Source: Sanguinoderma infundibulare (lineage: Eukaryota; Basidiomycota; Agaricomycetes; Polyporales; Polyporaceae). Taken from it: a DNA stretch of 64,000 bases. The notes under the pieces are model-generated. The model was not told the DNA's origin. It was given only the letters and a program-made list of their open reading frames with translations, and did not search any database. Every line of letters begins with the position of its first letter. The first letter of the stretch is position 1. Both the position numbers and the translations under genes were made by a program. Where the stretch lies: the NCBI GenBank assembly GCA_032821775.1, contig JAVLRN010000002.1:2728001-2792000 (forward strand), read 5' to 3'. Positions 1 to 11,314 of the stretch are shown here, in pieces.

Positions 1-1092
1 GGACAGCGCAGACAAGCCTAAGGATCCAAAGGAGGAAGACGAAGAAGGTGTTCGGGTCACCATCCGGCTGACTGCCCAGGACGAGAACAGCAAGGACCTC
101 CCTTCTCCGAACGAGCAGGTCACTTACCTGCACGTCGTCCGCTTCGGTGCGACTCCCAACCCCGTGGAGGGCGCGAATGAGGAGGAGGACAAGCGGCCGT
201 GGGTCGTAAAGGTTGTAAAGCGCGAGGCTACGGTACGTTTACGCGCACGATTTCGCGTGGGAAGCCAATTCAATGCATTATCTTTAGATTGGACTGCACA
301 CCTTCCACTTGCACGAAATTTACGGTCTTTCCGCGAACTCGACTACTTCCTCCCAGCCTACTGCGCCGCCTCCCACCGCCCTGCTGGACACGCATACCTA
401 CCCGCCAGCCGTGCCTCCCACCACGACAGAAGACGAGCCCTCGTCCGAGTGTCTCCTGTGCTTGTCGTCGCCTCGTGAGGTCGTCTTGCTCCCATGTCGC
501 CATCTAGTTGCGTGCCGCGATTGTGCCGTGAACATGATTGAGTTTGGGGCGGGTGGTACGATCGTTCATAACGAGAGCGAGACGACCCCAACTACTGATG
601 GTGCCGCTGCGGAGGGTGCCGCTGCCACCGAGGGCACTACTGAAGGCGGCGCGGCGACTGCCGGGGCCGACGGTGCCCCTGCGGCTCCCGCACCCGTACC
701 GGCCATCCCCACCATCCAGGCGAACCCCCGGCGGAAGCGCAAGGCCAAGGGCTGGTTCTGCCCCGTCTGTCGTCAACGTGAGCTTCTGAGGTTCTCTCTC
801 TGTAGGTCGCCAAGCTTGCTAACTTGGTGTCGCTTCTTTCATAGCATACACTTCTCTTCTGCGCATCACAACGACGCCTCCGGAGAAAGACGACCATCGT
901 GAGTCCACCGACCTCGGCGAGCACGTACCACCCGTCACGACCGGCGCCGCGCCACCAGCGACCCCTGCGGCCGCTCCGGCTACCCCTCAGCCTGAACGTG
1001 GGCGGTTTGGGTTCCTACGCGCGTTTGGGCGGTCGGGAGCGCCCCAGCCTGATATCGAGCGCGGCACGCCGCCGGCTGCAAACGCTGCTTAA
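1..1092 (+). CDS. MGRN1-like RING E3 ubiquitin ligase, 3' part
   Basis: The 5' end lies outside the window. Exons are 1-232, 288-777 and 845-1092; introns 233-287 and 778-844 are GT-AG and keep frame. The product ends with a RING finger: Cys-x2-Cys (ECLLC), then LPCRHLVACRDC, and, after a long insert, the last pair in FCPVCRQPYTSLLRI. The layout resembles the MGRN1/RNF157 group, where the upstream beta-rich domain (here the stretch with VTYLHVVRFG) precedes the RING. Such enzymes transfer ubiquitin to membrane or trafficking proteins; the substrate here is unknown. The insert of about 65 residues between the sixth and seventh zinc ligands is Ala/Gly/Thr-rich and stays in frame, ending in a basic RRKRKAK stretch. 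The C-terminal tail is Pro/Ala-rich. Confident as a RING protein, moderate for the subfamily. Confidence 0.8.
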
Positions 1093-1811
1093 CTTAGACG
1101 TTCTAGTGCTAGTCCTTGTCTCCCTAGTCCGCGAGTGTTTGGACGGACGTTGCTATGATGGAACCTGGTCTCCGGCGACGTCCGCTGCCTGGAGCGGCGT
1201 CGGTGTACGATAGCGATATGGCTGACGCTCGGTATTCGGTAACGATGTGTCGATGTGGCATGTTAGATGACAGTCATGATTTCCATCGTGGACGTTAGTT
1301 AGTAGGGCGAGGATTTCGGTGTATCTAGCTCTTCTTCTGTCTGTTGTATTCCTCATGTTCTGGATGTTGTGTTACGCTAGTTATTTTCCGTCGAATAGTA
1401 TGTTCTGTTATTGCGCAGTTGAACATGGCATACTCGATAAGACGTTGAGGACTTGGCATAGCAGAGTGCAGCATTGATGGGCGCTTCCGTCACCTTCAGA
1501 TTACCGCTGCGGTCACGGTCGACCTTGGGATCGCTTTCGTCGCTTCCACCACCACCACCGAGGGCCATCAAGCACAACCCACACGCTCCTTACTCTTCTG
1601 CTGTCTCTCTCGTTCCCGTTTCGCCTCCACGCCACTGCGCTCACTGTGCTCCATCAAACCTTGGCTGCGCTTTGAAGTTTGACCCGCGGAGTCGCCTTGG
1701 CACCTCCCCTTCAGCGCGGCAGCACTTGGCTGTGTGGACCAAGACTTTGCCTCCCGACCCTCTACAGTGCACCGTCTAGCATTCATCGCTTGAAGAAATT
1801 GAAGGCGCGAG
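1093..1811. other. Intergenic region
   Basis: No supported gene. It holds the 3' flank of the RING gene and a pyrimidine-rich stretch near 1590-1640 that is probably the TLG1 promoter region. Confidence 0.6.
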
Positions 1812-2946
1812 ATGTCGACGGACCCGTATCACGCGGTGCAGCAGGAGATCCAGACATCACTGCAAACGGCTGCGACGCTGCGCGCGTCCTTCCTCCGCAT
1901 CCGAAGCACTGCGCGCGAGGACAGCGAGGAGCTCGTCTGGGCGCGGAACGAGGTGCGTGCTTTGTGCTTTGAGACAAAATGCAATGCCTGATAGTGTGCG
2001 TTCTGAGGATTAGCTGAAGGCTACGCTCGCGGCTCTGGAAGCGGACTTGGAGGATCTCGAGGAGAGTGTCAAGTGAGTCCTACATCACACACCAATTCAT
2101 GCTCCTCGTGACTGAAAGAGCACGTCCGGGGTGTAGTGTTGTCGAGAGCACCGGTGCGCGACTGTTTGGTCTGGAGGAGTCGGAGGTCATCGAGCGGCGG
2201 CGGTACGTGGGCCACGTCCGGCAGGAAATTGAGGTACGTTACGTCTGTGTGTCCCCTGTCTCGAACGTCAGCGTATCTCCCGCTTGGGACAGACGTTCGC
2301 GCGCAGTCTCTGACGCCGTTTTCATCCATGTGTGCAACCGACAGAACATGCGCGCGGAGGTCGAGGGTGGCCGGCGACAAAGGCCAACGTCCGTGCACGG
2401 GCCTGCGACGCGCGCTGCGGAATCGGGCGCGGAGTACGAGGACAGCCAGGCCGAGTGGGCGCGGCAGGAGCAGGAGGTGCGTCTCTTCTGTCGCATGTGT
2501 TTGTTGTCGTGTGGCAATTTGCTGAAGGCTCGAGGGGCGCGGCGGGGTGTAATACAGCTCATGATTCGGCAGCAAGACGAGACCATCGACACGATTGCCG
2601 GGACTTTGAACACGATCCACGAGCAAGCCGGCTTGATGGGGCGCGAGATTGTCGAGCACAACGAGTGAGTCTTCCTTGCATCAATCGCTGGCCACAACAC
2701 GCCATTAACCTTGTTTCTTAAGGATGCTCGGGGACCTAGAACGCGGCGTCGACCAGTCGGACGCGAAGCTCAGCTCAGCCATGACCAAGATGCGCAAGTT
2801 TATCCGCCAGACTGAGGGTACGCGCCCCGTTCCTTTGGCTGTTATTTTCCCTCATCGAAAATGTCGCAGAGACCAAGTCCGGTTGGTGTATCGTTTTCCT
2901 GACCATTGTCCTCATGGCGCTGTTGCTTGCAGTGATCCTTGTATGA
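1812..2946 (+). CDS. TLG1: Tlg1/syntaxin-6-type Qc t-SNARE
   Basis: Seven exons: 1812-1952, 2014-2072, 2137-2233, 2345-2476, 2558-2664, 2723-2817, 2870-2946; 235 aa. All introns are GT-AG and all phases close. Residues 1-99 form a helical syntaxin-6 N-terminal domain (starts MSTDPYHAVQQEIQ). Residues 100-143 are a linker. Residues 144-210 are the SNARE coiled coil (MIRQQDETIDTIAG onward). After ETKSGWC comes one C-terminal membrane helix (about 217-234) with almost nothing on the lumenal side, so it is a tail-anchored protein. Known role of the family: fusion of endosome-derived vesicles with the trans-Golgi. By eye-alignment with yeast Tlg1 and human STX6, the zero-layer Gln corresponds to His177 (codon 2657-2659). 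Confidence 0.92.
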
Positions 2947-3357
2947 TGCGCCGCTCCGCCTGCGGCGCGAGACTGAGGTATTGGTGTCGCATCTATTATT
3001 GTACTCTTTGCATATTTTTCTGGGACACTCCTTTGGGACTCTATCTGCGATGTATATTTCCTGCCTCTCACCAGGGCACTGTTGCAAACTGGATAATTAA
3101 CACTCGCTCGACGTTGGGAGCCCCACGTGGGTACGAGACGTCTTGTTTGCGCGTTGTTTGTCCGATCGGGGCCGTTGTCTGTGGAGGGCTTCTCGGCTGC
3201 TCGACGTTGGCTTTCCCCCTCACGCTCGGTCGTGCGGGTCGACGACGACGACGACAGCCGCCACCCTGTGCGCCCGACACCCCACACACATCTTCTACTT
3301 TACTATCCCTCATTCTCTGGTTTATCACACATCTCTAGCGTCCCTCAGGCTAGCACC
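2947..3357. other. Intergenic region, kinase promoter side
   Basis: Between TLG1 and the downstream kinase on the same strand. The last 150 bases are pyrimidine-rich with a short GAC-repeat (3240-3255). No gene seen. Confidence 0.6.
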
Positions 3358-6300
3358 ATGTCCGACGCCGTCCACAGCCCTCCGCGGGCGCCGCCGGCCA
3401 AGTATGCAACACCTCTCGGCACTCGCTGGCAGAAGGAGAAGGCTGCTGCAGGCACGAACGCTTTCGAATACCCAGATGACCCCAAGTACGTCGGTCCATG
3501 GGTTATCGGCGAGTGTGTTGGAAAGGGCGCGAGCGGCCGCGTCAAGATCGCGAAGCACCGTCGAACCGGCCAGCTCGCAGCCGTCAAGATCCTCCCTCTC
3601 CAGCCCTTCCTGACCTCCCGCACGTCGACCAGCGCCCAGGCCAAGGCCGAGAAGCAGCGTCTCGGGATCGACAGGGAGATCATCATGATGAAGCTCATGA
3701 ACCACCCGAACATCATGCGCATATACGACGTCTACGAGGGCGACAAGGAGCTCTACCTCATCCTCGAGTACGTCGAGGGCGGCGAACTCTTCGACTTCCT
3801 CGTCAACCGCGGTCGCCTCCCTCCGCTCGAGGCCCTCGCGTACTTCAAGCAGATCGTCTACGGCCTCAACTATGCACACACCTTCTCCATCATCCACCGC
3901 GACCTCAAGCCGGAGAACATCCTCATCCACTCGCTCAACCCCCCGCTCATCAAGATCGCCGACTGGGGCATGGCCGCCTTCGCCCCTCCCTCGCTCCAGC
4001 TGGAGACGAGCTGTGGTAGCCCGCACTACGCAAGCCCGGAGATCGTCAACGGACACAAGTACTGCGGGACCGCAACGGACATCTGGAGCTGCGGCGTCAT
4101 CCTGTATGCTCTTCTGACCGGGCGACTGCCTTTCGACGACAAGAACGTGCGCAACCTGCTGACGAAAGTCAAGACTGGCAAGTACGAGATGCCTAGCTAC
4201 GTCGATCCTCTGGCGAAGGACCTTCTATCCCGGATGCTCGTCGTGGACGTCAATAAGCGGATCTCGGTACGTATCGCCGCTTGTGCTGTGTTCGTGACCG
4301 TCACGCTGACTTGTCCTTTTATTGTAGATGTCTGAAATTCTGGTTCATCCTTGGCTCGAAGGCATCACCCCTGGCATCACTTACGTTCCAGCACCGCCTG
4401 TCTCTGAGCTGGCTAAACCTCTGCCATCTGCGCTACACATCGATCGCGACTTGTTTGAGTCCCTCTGTATCATCTGGGGCCGCCACGCCGACGTAGACTC
4501 CATTCAAACTGACCTTCTGAGTCCAGCTGGTCAAGGTACTCTCGCTAAGGCCTTCTACTTCTTGCTACAGAAGCATCGCGAGATGACGATGGAAGAGCAC
4601 GGCATCCTCATGGACATAGAAGAGGTTCTCAACTCCCAGGGCAAGATCATCACCAAGCACTACGCCGCTCCTCGCTCGAAGCCTACTGGTCGTCGCTCTC
4701 TGGAACTGGCTCTCGCTGCGCCCACCATTCCTGCGCCCAAGTATTTGCGCCCAGATCGCCCGGCACCGGCCCCTCCCTCTCGGTCTCCTTCGCCTACTTC
4801 CGTTGCCGTTACAAGTCCCGCCAGCGCGGATCGTCCTATCAACCGATCTCGCCCTCCATCCCCGTTGGGTCCGAGGTCACCCAAGTCGCGTCTTCCCATC
4901 GGAAGGTACACCGCACCCGAATCTCCTGCTATCACCAGCCCCCCGCTGTCATTCCTTCCCAATCCAGAACCCGCTCGTGTCCGATCTCAGACCGTTGATT
5001 CTGTGCGCGAGATCCGCGACAAAGCTCCTGGCCCTGCTCGTTCACGTCAGCCTACCCTGCCACCTCATCCGCTCCCCGCAGTTGAAGCACTGACTTCTAT
5101 CCGCACTCGTTCCTCCGCAGGTCATGCTCGCTCGTCGGCCCGCCCGTCTCCTGGTATCATTCACGCACCGGTCCCGGTATCAGCAACTGCGTCTCCGATG
5201 TCCCCCCTCTTGGATCGTGAAGATATTGATATGCGCGACCGAACACAAGACAGGACGCATACTTACGGGGCGACCGACGCCTCCCAAGCTTCTGACAATC
5301 GACGACAGTTCGGGCAAACGCCGATGCTCCAGCCTCGCATTCAGCGGGCCGAACCGCGCCCGTCTTTGGACGAGCCATCCTCTCGCCGCCCGACAACGAC
5401 AAACTGGTCTGCGCCGGAACACCGGGCCGAGTCGGGATGGGCGAAGGCTCCTGGGTCGGAGAATAAGGAGAACAGGGCCGCCCCTAGTGCTCGCGCCGTT
5501 CAGCATGACTCCTCATGTCATTCCGGAGGCCTTGGCTTCGGCCATTCTGTCCCAATGGCAAGGGAGATAGGGAACATGCTGTTCATCAACGACTCGCCAA
5601 ACAGCCAGCAACAACAGCAAGGGGTTGGCAAGAGGGAGAAGAAGAACAGGCGTAAGTCACATGTATCAAATGCGCATGGTAGCTACGTTGACCAGCTCCT
5701 TTCCCCCACAGCACCTCCGCTTGACTTCACCGCAGCGCCTGCCCTCCAGAAGCTGTCCGGTTTTTCGATCGGGTCGCCCGGTCGTGCGACGTCCCCTCCC
5801 GCGTCTGCCGTGTCCCCCGGTGTAGGCGAGTTTAAGGGCTGGTTCTCGAACCTCTTCCATTGGCGTGTCCAGACGCTCTGCCTCTACTCCGTCCTCGATG
5901 TCGCCACGACGCGCATTGAGACGACACGGCTACTGGAACACTTTGGCGTGTCCATCTCAACCGAGGAGAAGACGGGCCTGAGCGTGCTCTTCTGCCGCGT
6001 CGACGACGGGCACGTGCACGGGCATGACGGCCACGCAGTCCAGTTCCAGGCGAACCAGAAGCAGGTCCGCTTCCGGGTCGAGTTCTCGTCGTGCACCGGC
6101 AGCGCCGGGTCCTCGATCTCGACGCCGCGCGTGGGCCCGCAGATGACGTTCAATCAGCAGGCCGCGGCTGCTGCTAGCAGGAGCCGCGGGGAGAATCTTG
6201 GAGCGGGCTACGACACGATGATCGGCATCGCGCTCGAGAAGGGGAGCGTGTCGACGTTCAAGAACTTGTGCCAGCGGCTGAGGACGGAGTGGCGCCTGGA

Positions 6301-6361
6301 CGCGCTCGTGTCGCCGGGGCCGGGCGTCACGCCGGGCATCGAGCAGACGTTCCTCGCGTAA
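3358..6361 (+). CDS. Gin4/Hsl1/Nim1-family serine/threonine kinase with KA1-like tail
   Basis: Exons 3358-4266 and 4328-6361; 980 aa. The ATG at 3358 opens MSDAVHSPPRAPPAK. Kinase domain about residues 48-335: glycine loop GECVGKGASGRV, Lys77 in AAVKIL, catalytic HRDLKPEN (180-187), activation segment starting DWG (202-204) in place of DFG, then SCGSPHYASPEI. The KIADWGMAAF and CGSPHYASPE signatures place it with the Snf1-related Gin4/Hsl1/Kcc4 (fission yeast Cdr2) group, which links septins and cell size to Wee1. A long Ser/Pro-rich middle follows. The C-terminal ~180 residues (from about WRVQTLCLYS to LRTEWRLDAL) look like a KA1 lipid-binding domain. A 60-nt segment (5652-5711) has GT/AG borders and is divisible by three, so it may be spliced, giving 960 aa. 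Confidence 0.9.
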
Positions 6362-8196
6362 AGCACGCGCGCCGTGGCTGGCCGGTGGAAGGTTGGAAGG
6401 TTGCAAACGCTCGAAACGCGGTTGCGATCAATGCGATAGGGAGAGCGGTGGGCCGCACCTTTGGCCTTCCTGGAGGAATTTGAAGGTCGTTGAACCACAT
6501 ACAGGCCGCCGGTGGGGAGCTGAAGCACATGTTGTGGTGGATTTCACGGAACGTTTCAGGACTGGTGCAGTGACCTGACGTCGCGGTGTTTATTCCGGCG
6601 AGGGATTTCTAAACGGTTTTGATTTTTGGTGTCCTGCGGATAGTACCTACATGTCTATTCATTATACGACTGGCACATTTCTATACATTTAACCACAGTT
6701 CTAGCTTACGCCGCTCATAAGTATAATCACTTAACTGCACAACGACAATACATCCAGGCTTCATCCTATCCCAGCGATACAGGCAGTAACAAGGAGCAGA
6801 ACAGTCAAGACGGGCTGAAACCTGCCGATGTGCGTGTGGTTCATCAAAATCAGCTGCAGCCTGTCGCTAACCTGGTAGTAAATTACGACTGGACCACAGC
6901 TGCGACTGACCGTAAGCTGGCATGATCCGAGTCCAGAACGTCTGCGGAGGCTCAGTCTATGACGGCGCAAGGCTGCCCGCACTTGTAATTTGATAAGGGG
7001 GTAGGGCACTGGAGGCTAGCTACAGTGGTAGGCATTTGACTCGGCATACGAGCTCAAATTTGAAGAGAGAGATTCCGGGCGTACTACGACACCGGGGTGT
7101 CTTTCTCTTTGGAGATGATTCGCCGCCGTTGCCACTATAATATCGGTCGCTTCGTATCGACCGCTGTGCGCGTACGTAGTCTTTCTCCTCGACCCTCCCA
7201 GTCGGCATTCAGTGCGCCCGAACTTTTGTCATAATCGATGAATCAACCGTTGATTCTGGTGACGCGGTTTGTTGCGCGTCCGGCACGGCAGTCGCCAAGA
7301 GCCTCCGTGATTGCAAAGCTGTGCCAACCGTGCAGCATCACGCGCATGTTTGTCCCGGAATTCATTTTGAATGCCGGAATCAGGTTGTCGAGCTGAGCGT
7401 ATAGGTATGGGGGCTACGGACTAAGCTTCGTGCGCGTTCGACTGCAACTAGGCCTTTCAAGTGCAAGGCTCCTGGCTGTGGAGTCCTGGCGCAATGGCGT
7501 GGCGCACTGGCAGAGTTGTTTGAACACAGCACGGTTTGCAATGAAGCCCACTGCGAACAAATTCCACCGTGACTCAGAGCCGGCTCTCTGCCAGCCAATG
7601 GCCCCAGGGCTGGGTGCATCAGGTCCTGTGTGGCTCCTCCCTGTGGCAAGGTGTGAATTCAATCAGTAAAATTTGTGTGTGGAGTGCTGACGTGCTCTGC
7701 CGGAATCTCAATCAAAGTACTACGTGTATGTACAGCAACAGCGAGCGTGCTGCTGCGTCACCCGACTTCCTGTACCTAGGCAAGTACTCGCAGCGGGCTG
7801 AGTTCAGATATGAATATGGGGTCACGTAACATTGTTCGACCTCTTGGTACAATTTCCGCACACAACCGCTACCAGATTATCCGAAAGCTACCGAAAGCGA
7901 CAGTGTTCGTACACAACGGCAGAATGGTAGGTATGTTCTACTGGAGGAGGGTCGAGGATCGGGAGGCTATAGAATACAATGAGAGCGATGGAGAGTGATC
8001 TAGACTCGATGGGGCCTGATGGAGAGCAAGAAAACAAGTACGACAACAAACACATCTATGTGGCAAGATCTTCCAAGAAATACAGGTCCGAATGGGCTGT
8101 TCGATGAGAGCGTTGATGGAAAGCATGCGATCTCTGCGCAATTGGACGCACAGGGGCAGGAAGGGGAATATGGGCGGGAAGGCCGTGTATGGCAGC
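6362..8196. other. Gene-free interval
   Basis: About 1.8 kb between the kinase stop and the 3' end of the DUF6593 gene. Only short unrelated reading frames; I see no domain, RNA gene or mobile-element hallmark. Confidence 0.55.
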
Positions 8197-8901
8197 TTAG
8201 TCGATGTTGTGCCCGCAGTTGAGAAGCACCGTCGCGATCAGCGACGGCTCAAGCAAGCCGAGCTGGATGGCTTCTTGCGTCAACTCGAGGGTGACGGTAT
8301 TCGGGACCCGTCCGATCCGTCCGAGTACCCTCGGGGCGCTAGTATGGACCTTGTACAGCTATGCGAAGTGACGAAAGTCAGATGCGCATCTCGCTTCGAA
8401 CTTGACCGACCGACTTACGCAAATGAAGCCTTCCATCGGTGCCCATGCGTACTGCACTCCACCGATTTCTATGATCCGCCGACTGCGGGGGTGGGTGGCG
8501 CAACCTCAGTGGGAAGCTAGTATAGTGGGCGTGGTGATAACTGCTCACCTTTGGTCGGATGAAAGGCGCAACCAATCCCGAGCGCGCACTCTCGCGTTGG
8601 TCCCGCGCATCTCGAGCTGCGCATTGGGCTGCCACTGGATCATTGCGATGTTGCGGCTCTCGTTGTCCTTGAACACGGTGCACGCCGGGGCCGAGTTCTC
8701 GGTGATGATGCGGTAGCACGCCCGCTGCTGTGCGTACACCGTCGAGTTCAGGATGGTTGTCTTGAAGTTGGAGAACTCGAAGGTGACGGTGTCGCCTTGC
8801 AATGGCTTCGTGTTGTTCGACAAGGGGAGAGAGGGCAACGCGCCGAAGATCGAGGGAGTCGCGCCGCCCTGCTGCCACCATCCTTGTCCGTAGGGGTTCA
8901 T
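8197..8901 (-). CDS. DUF6593-type basidiomycete protein
   Basis: Exons on the minus strand: 8901-8549, 8482-8419, 8358-8197; 192 aa. Introns 8483-8548 and 8359-8418 are GT-AG and the phases (2, then 0) close. The start MNPYGQGWW fits the usual short Asn/Pro/Trp-rich N-terminus. The core runs VTFEFSNFKTTILNSTVY, RACYRIITE, FKDNESRNIAMIQWQP, then IEIGGVQYAWAPMEGFIC across the first splice, and ends LIATVLLNCGHNID. This pattern matches a basidiomycete-expanded family of unknown function (DUF6593). An upstream in-frame Met at 8997 would add a signal-peptide-like stretch (MLSILSIQLLLLC); I prefer 8901 because family members begin near the NPY motif. No function can be assigned. Confidence 0.75.
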
Positions 8902-11314
8902 CGTGTTCTGCGAGGGGTGTTCTGTGGAGAGCTCGGGCTGCGGTGTGGGGACGGAGATGCAGAGGAGTAGTAGCTGAATGCTGAGGATGGAGAGCATGAC
9001 GCGTACTGTATATATACATGGAACTCACCAAACGCTTGAACATACGCCGTCGGTGAGGTGAGGCCTCGCAGTTCCTGTGCGTCCAGGAACCCGGGATGGG
9101 AGGATCGTAGCATTGTCACGATGGGCGGGATCGGGACTTTGTCATGAACAGTCGTAGAAGGTGGCAGCAGAGTGAAAGGGGGAACTTGAGCGTTAGGTTA
9201 CCCATTGCGGACATCTCGGCGGAGTCTATGTTTCATGCCACGCGACGGCAGAGCGTCCTCGCCACGGTGAGACTTTGGGCTCAATTATCGAGCATCGAAT
9301 GGTGTGTCGCTCGGAGAACCGTACGCTTCCCTCGGCCATCGTCACGATCTGAAAGAAAAAATGGCATTTCAGCACCGTGCAAAAACGAGTTTAGGATGAA
9401 ATTCTGAAAAAACTGAAACAGCGCCGGAATTGAACTTCGCGTCCACGAGTAGTACCACTAAAGTTATCAGTTAGCCATATAGTGCGACGGTTTGTTATGA
9501 AAGAATGAACATCATGGGCTTGTAGGACAGCTTCCACAATCGCCTGTGGTGGCGTTCTGAGAGGACCAAACTGTCGGGGAGGCCCTGCGACGATGGCCCA
9601 CGTGGCAATGCCCGATCCACATCAGGCGGCTCGCGTGGTGGTCGAACCGTGATCAGGTCCATCGGTAGCCCCGTTGCAGCGATGCTGTCAACGTTTTGCA
9701 TATTTTGGCTCGATCCCTCCCACAGATCGGTCTCAAGCCACGGTTTGACGAAGTCTCAGGAGAACACATCAGCTGTTGCTCACGGTTGAGTTGTCCTGTG
9801 ACGGCGACAACGGACCCGAGAACCGCATGCAGTTCTTTCCAATTTGCTCTGTGTGGAAGCAAGCCTCGTGTGTTATCGCCGAATTAATGTCCTCCACGTT
9901 TAATACATCGAGACACAGAAATGAACCTTGTCACGAGAGATCCACAGGCCCAACTTTCAACTGCTAGGGCTTCGGGCTTGTGTCATTTGGATGCAGTCCT
10001 TTGTTTCTAAAATACATGCTATAAGGGCGTATTTAATGAAATCACCACATAGTACATACTCTTTGGAAGGTTACTGTACACGCAGCACAGCGTATATTTT
10101 ACCGCGAACGGAATCCACCTTGATATGGATAGCCGCGCCCAGCCGTGGCTTTCGGACTTGAGGAATGCCGGCACCAAATTGTTTTGGCATCCTTGGACGC
10201 GCGGTTCGTCTCAGGCATCGACTCCAATGGAACAACAGACTGGCCGCCGATGTGTGCCTTACCCCTCAGGACGCACAAAATGCCTTGAGGCGAGAATGCA
10301 GCATAACGTTGTCGGGCTGTGGCAGTCTATGGGCGCCGCTTTCCTGCGGCTTCTTCCCGAGCGCCGTTGCCGGGTGATCCGCCTTTGAATGGTCCGCGAG
10401 TTTGTAGGCTTCGCAGTGCCAAGAATACAATCTCTTGATTTCATCGTAAACAAGTATCATGAGGAATATGCATCGAGAACCGGTGTGAGACTTTGAGCGT
10501 GTGTTGAACGCACCATTTGATCTACGCTTAGTTTATCCTAGTCGATCACCGGCATTGGTCTGTTCATTTGGAGGAGAGTAACACTCTGGCTCTGAATATT
10601 CCATCGTCATTTGTCGTGAATCACCTCGAACCTCGATACCCGGTCATTTGCAACGGGGCTAGGGTGATTTTGTCGATCTGCAGGTATGTAAGGTTAGCTA
10701 TGTATGCGACTTTCCACGTACAGTGCCGTACTGACGCTATGATATCCGTGTCCTCGTTCTCAACGATGCGAGGCCTCCGCCAGAAGGAATTGGGAGAGGA
10801 AATTGATGCGCAGCAAGACGCACACACTCCCGGAAGCTATTGAGCTCCAGGTCGGCCTTCCAAGCTCAATGCGGTTGCGGGAACCAGTGAAGCGGCCATT
10901 GTCGCAAAAAACCGCATATACTGGGATCCAGCTACCCCTATCAAGTGTTGGAAGTCAGCATGATTCACAGGGCAACCAAGCAAGCAAATTTTCTAAGTTA
11001 GCCTTGAACGTCGAGAGTGACTGAGGCACCAGATTGATCCAACCGCTCATCTCGTGATAAGACACCGCTTTACGGTGTTTTTCTGGTTGATGATGGGTCC
11101 CAGCAGCGAGGCGGAGATTGTCGAGAAAAAGGCGGGAAGCAAGGCACGTCGGGAGTTGCCGAAGCCATATCGGCTAGCTTATCCATTAAATTAAGTAATA
11201 TGATAAGTGGCGCCACTCAGGCGTTTAACAAGAAGCGGGAGTTTGGCTTGACCGTCATCTTGTCTCCAGGTTCTGGTCTGTTACAACCGAGCTGTTGGCC
11301 TTAATAGTGGCACA
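8902..11314. other. Intergenic region between divergent genes
   Basis: 2.4 kb between the DUF6593 gene (minus) and FYV10 (plus). Apart from the TATA candidate I see no coding, RNA or transposon signature. Confidence 0.5.
9009..9014 (-). promoter_or_regulatory. Candidate TATA element of the DUF6593 gene
   Basis: TATATA on the minus strand, about 108 bp upstream of the chosen ATG at 8901. The spacing is plausible for a fungal core promoter and fits the start at 8901 rather than 8997, which would leave it only about 12 bp from the ATG. Confidence 0.35.

Noticed and set aside
3325..4056. 243-codon reading frame antisense to the kinase
   Set aside because: It is the mirror of a GC-rich coding exon; no domain, and the plus strand carries a full kinase.
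8899..8997. Upstream start for the DUF6593 protein giving a signal-peptide-like N-terminus
   Set aside because: The family normally starts near the NPY motif and a TATA candidate sits almost on top of the upstream ATG.
9414..9485. Possible minus-strand tRNA (GTTCAATTC-like T loop and a TAGTGG-like segment)
   Set aside because: The T stem does not pair and the acceptor ends do not match; at most a degenerate relic.
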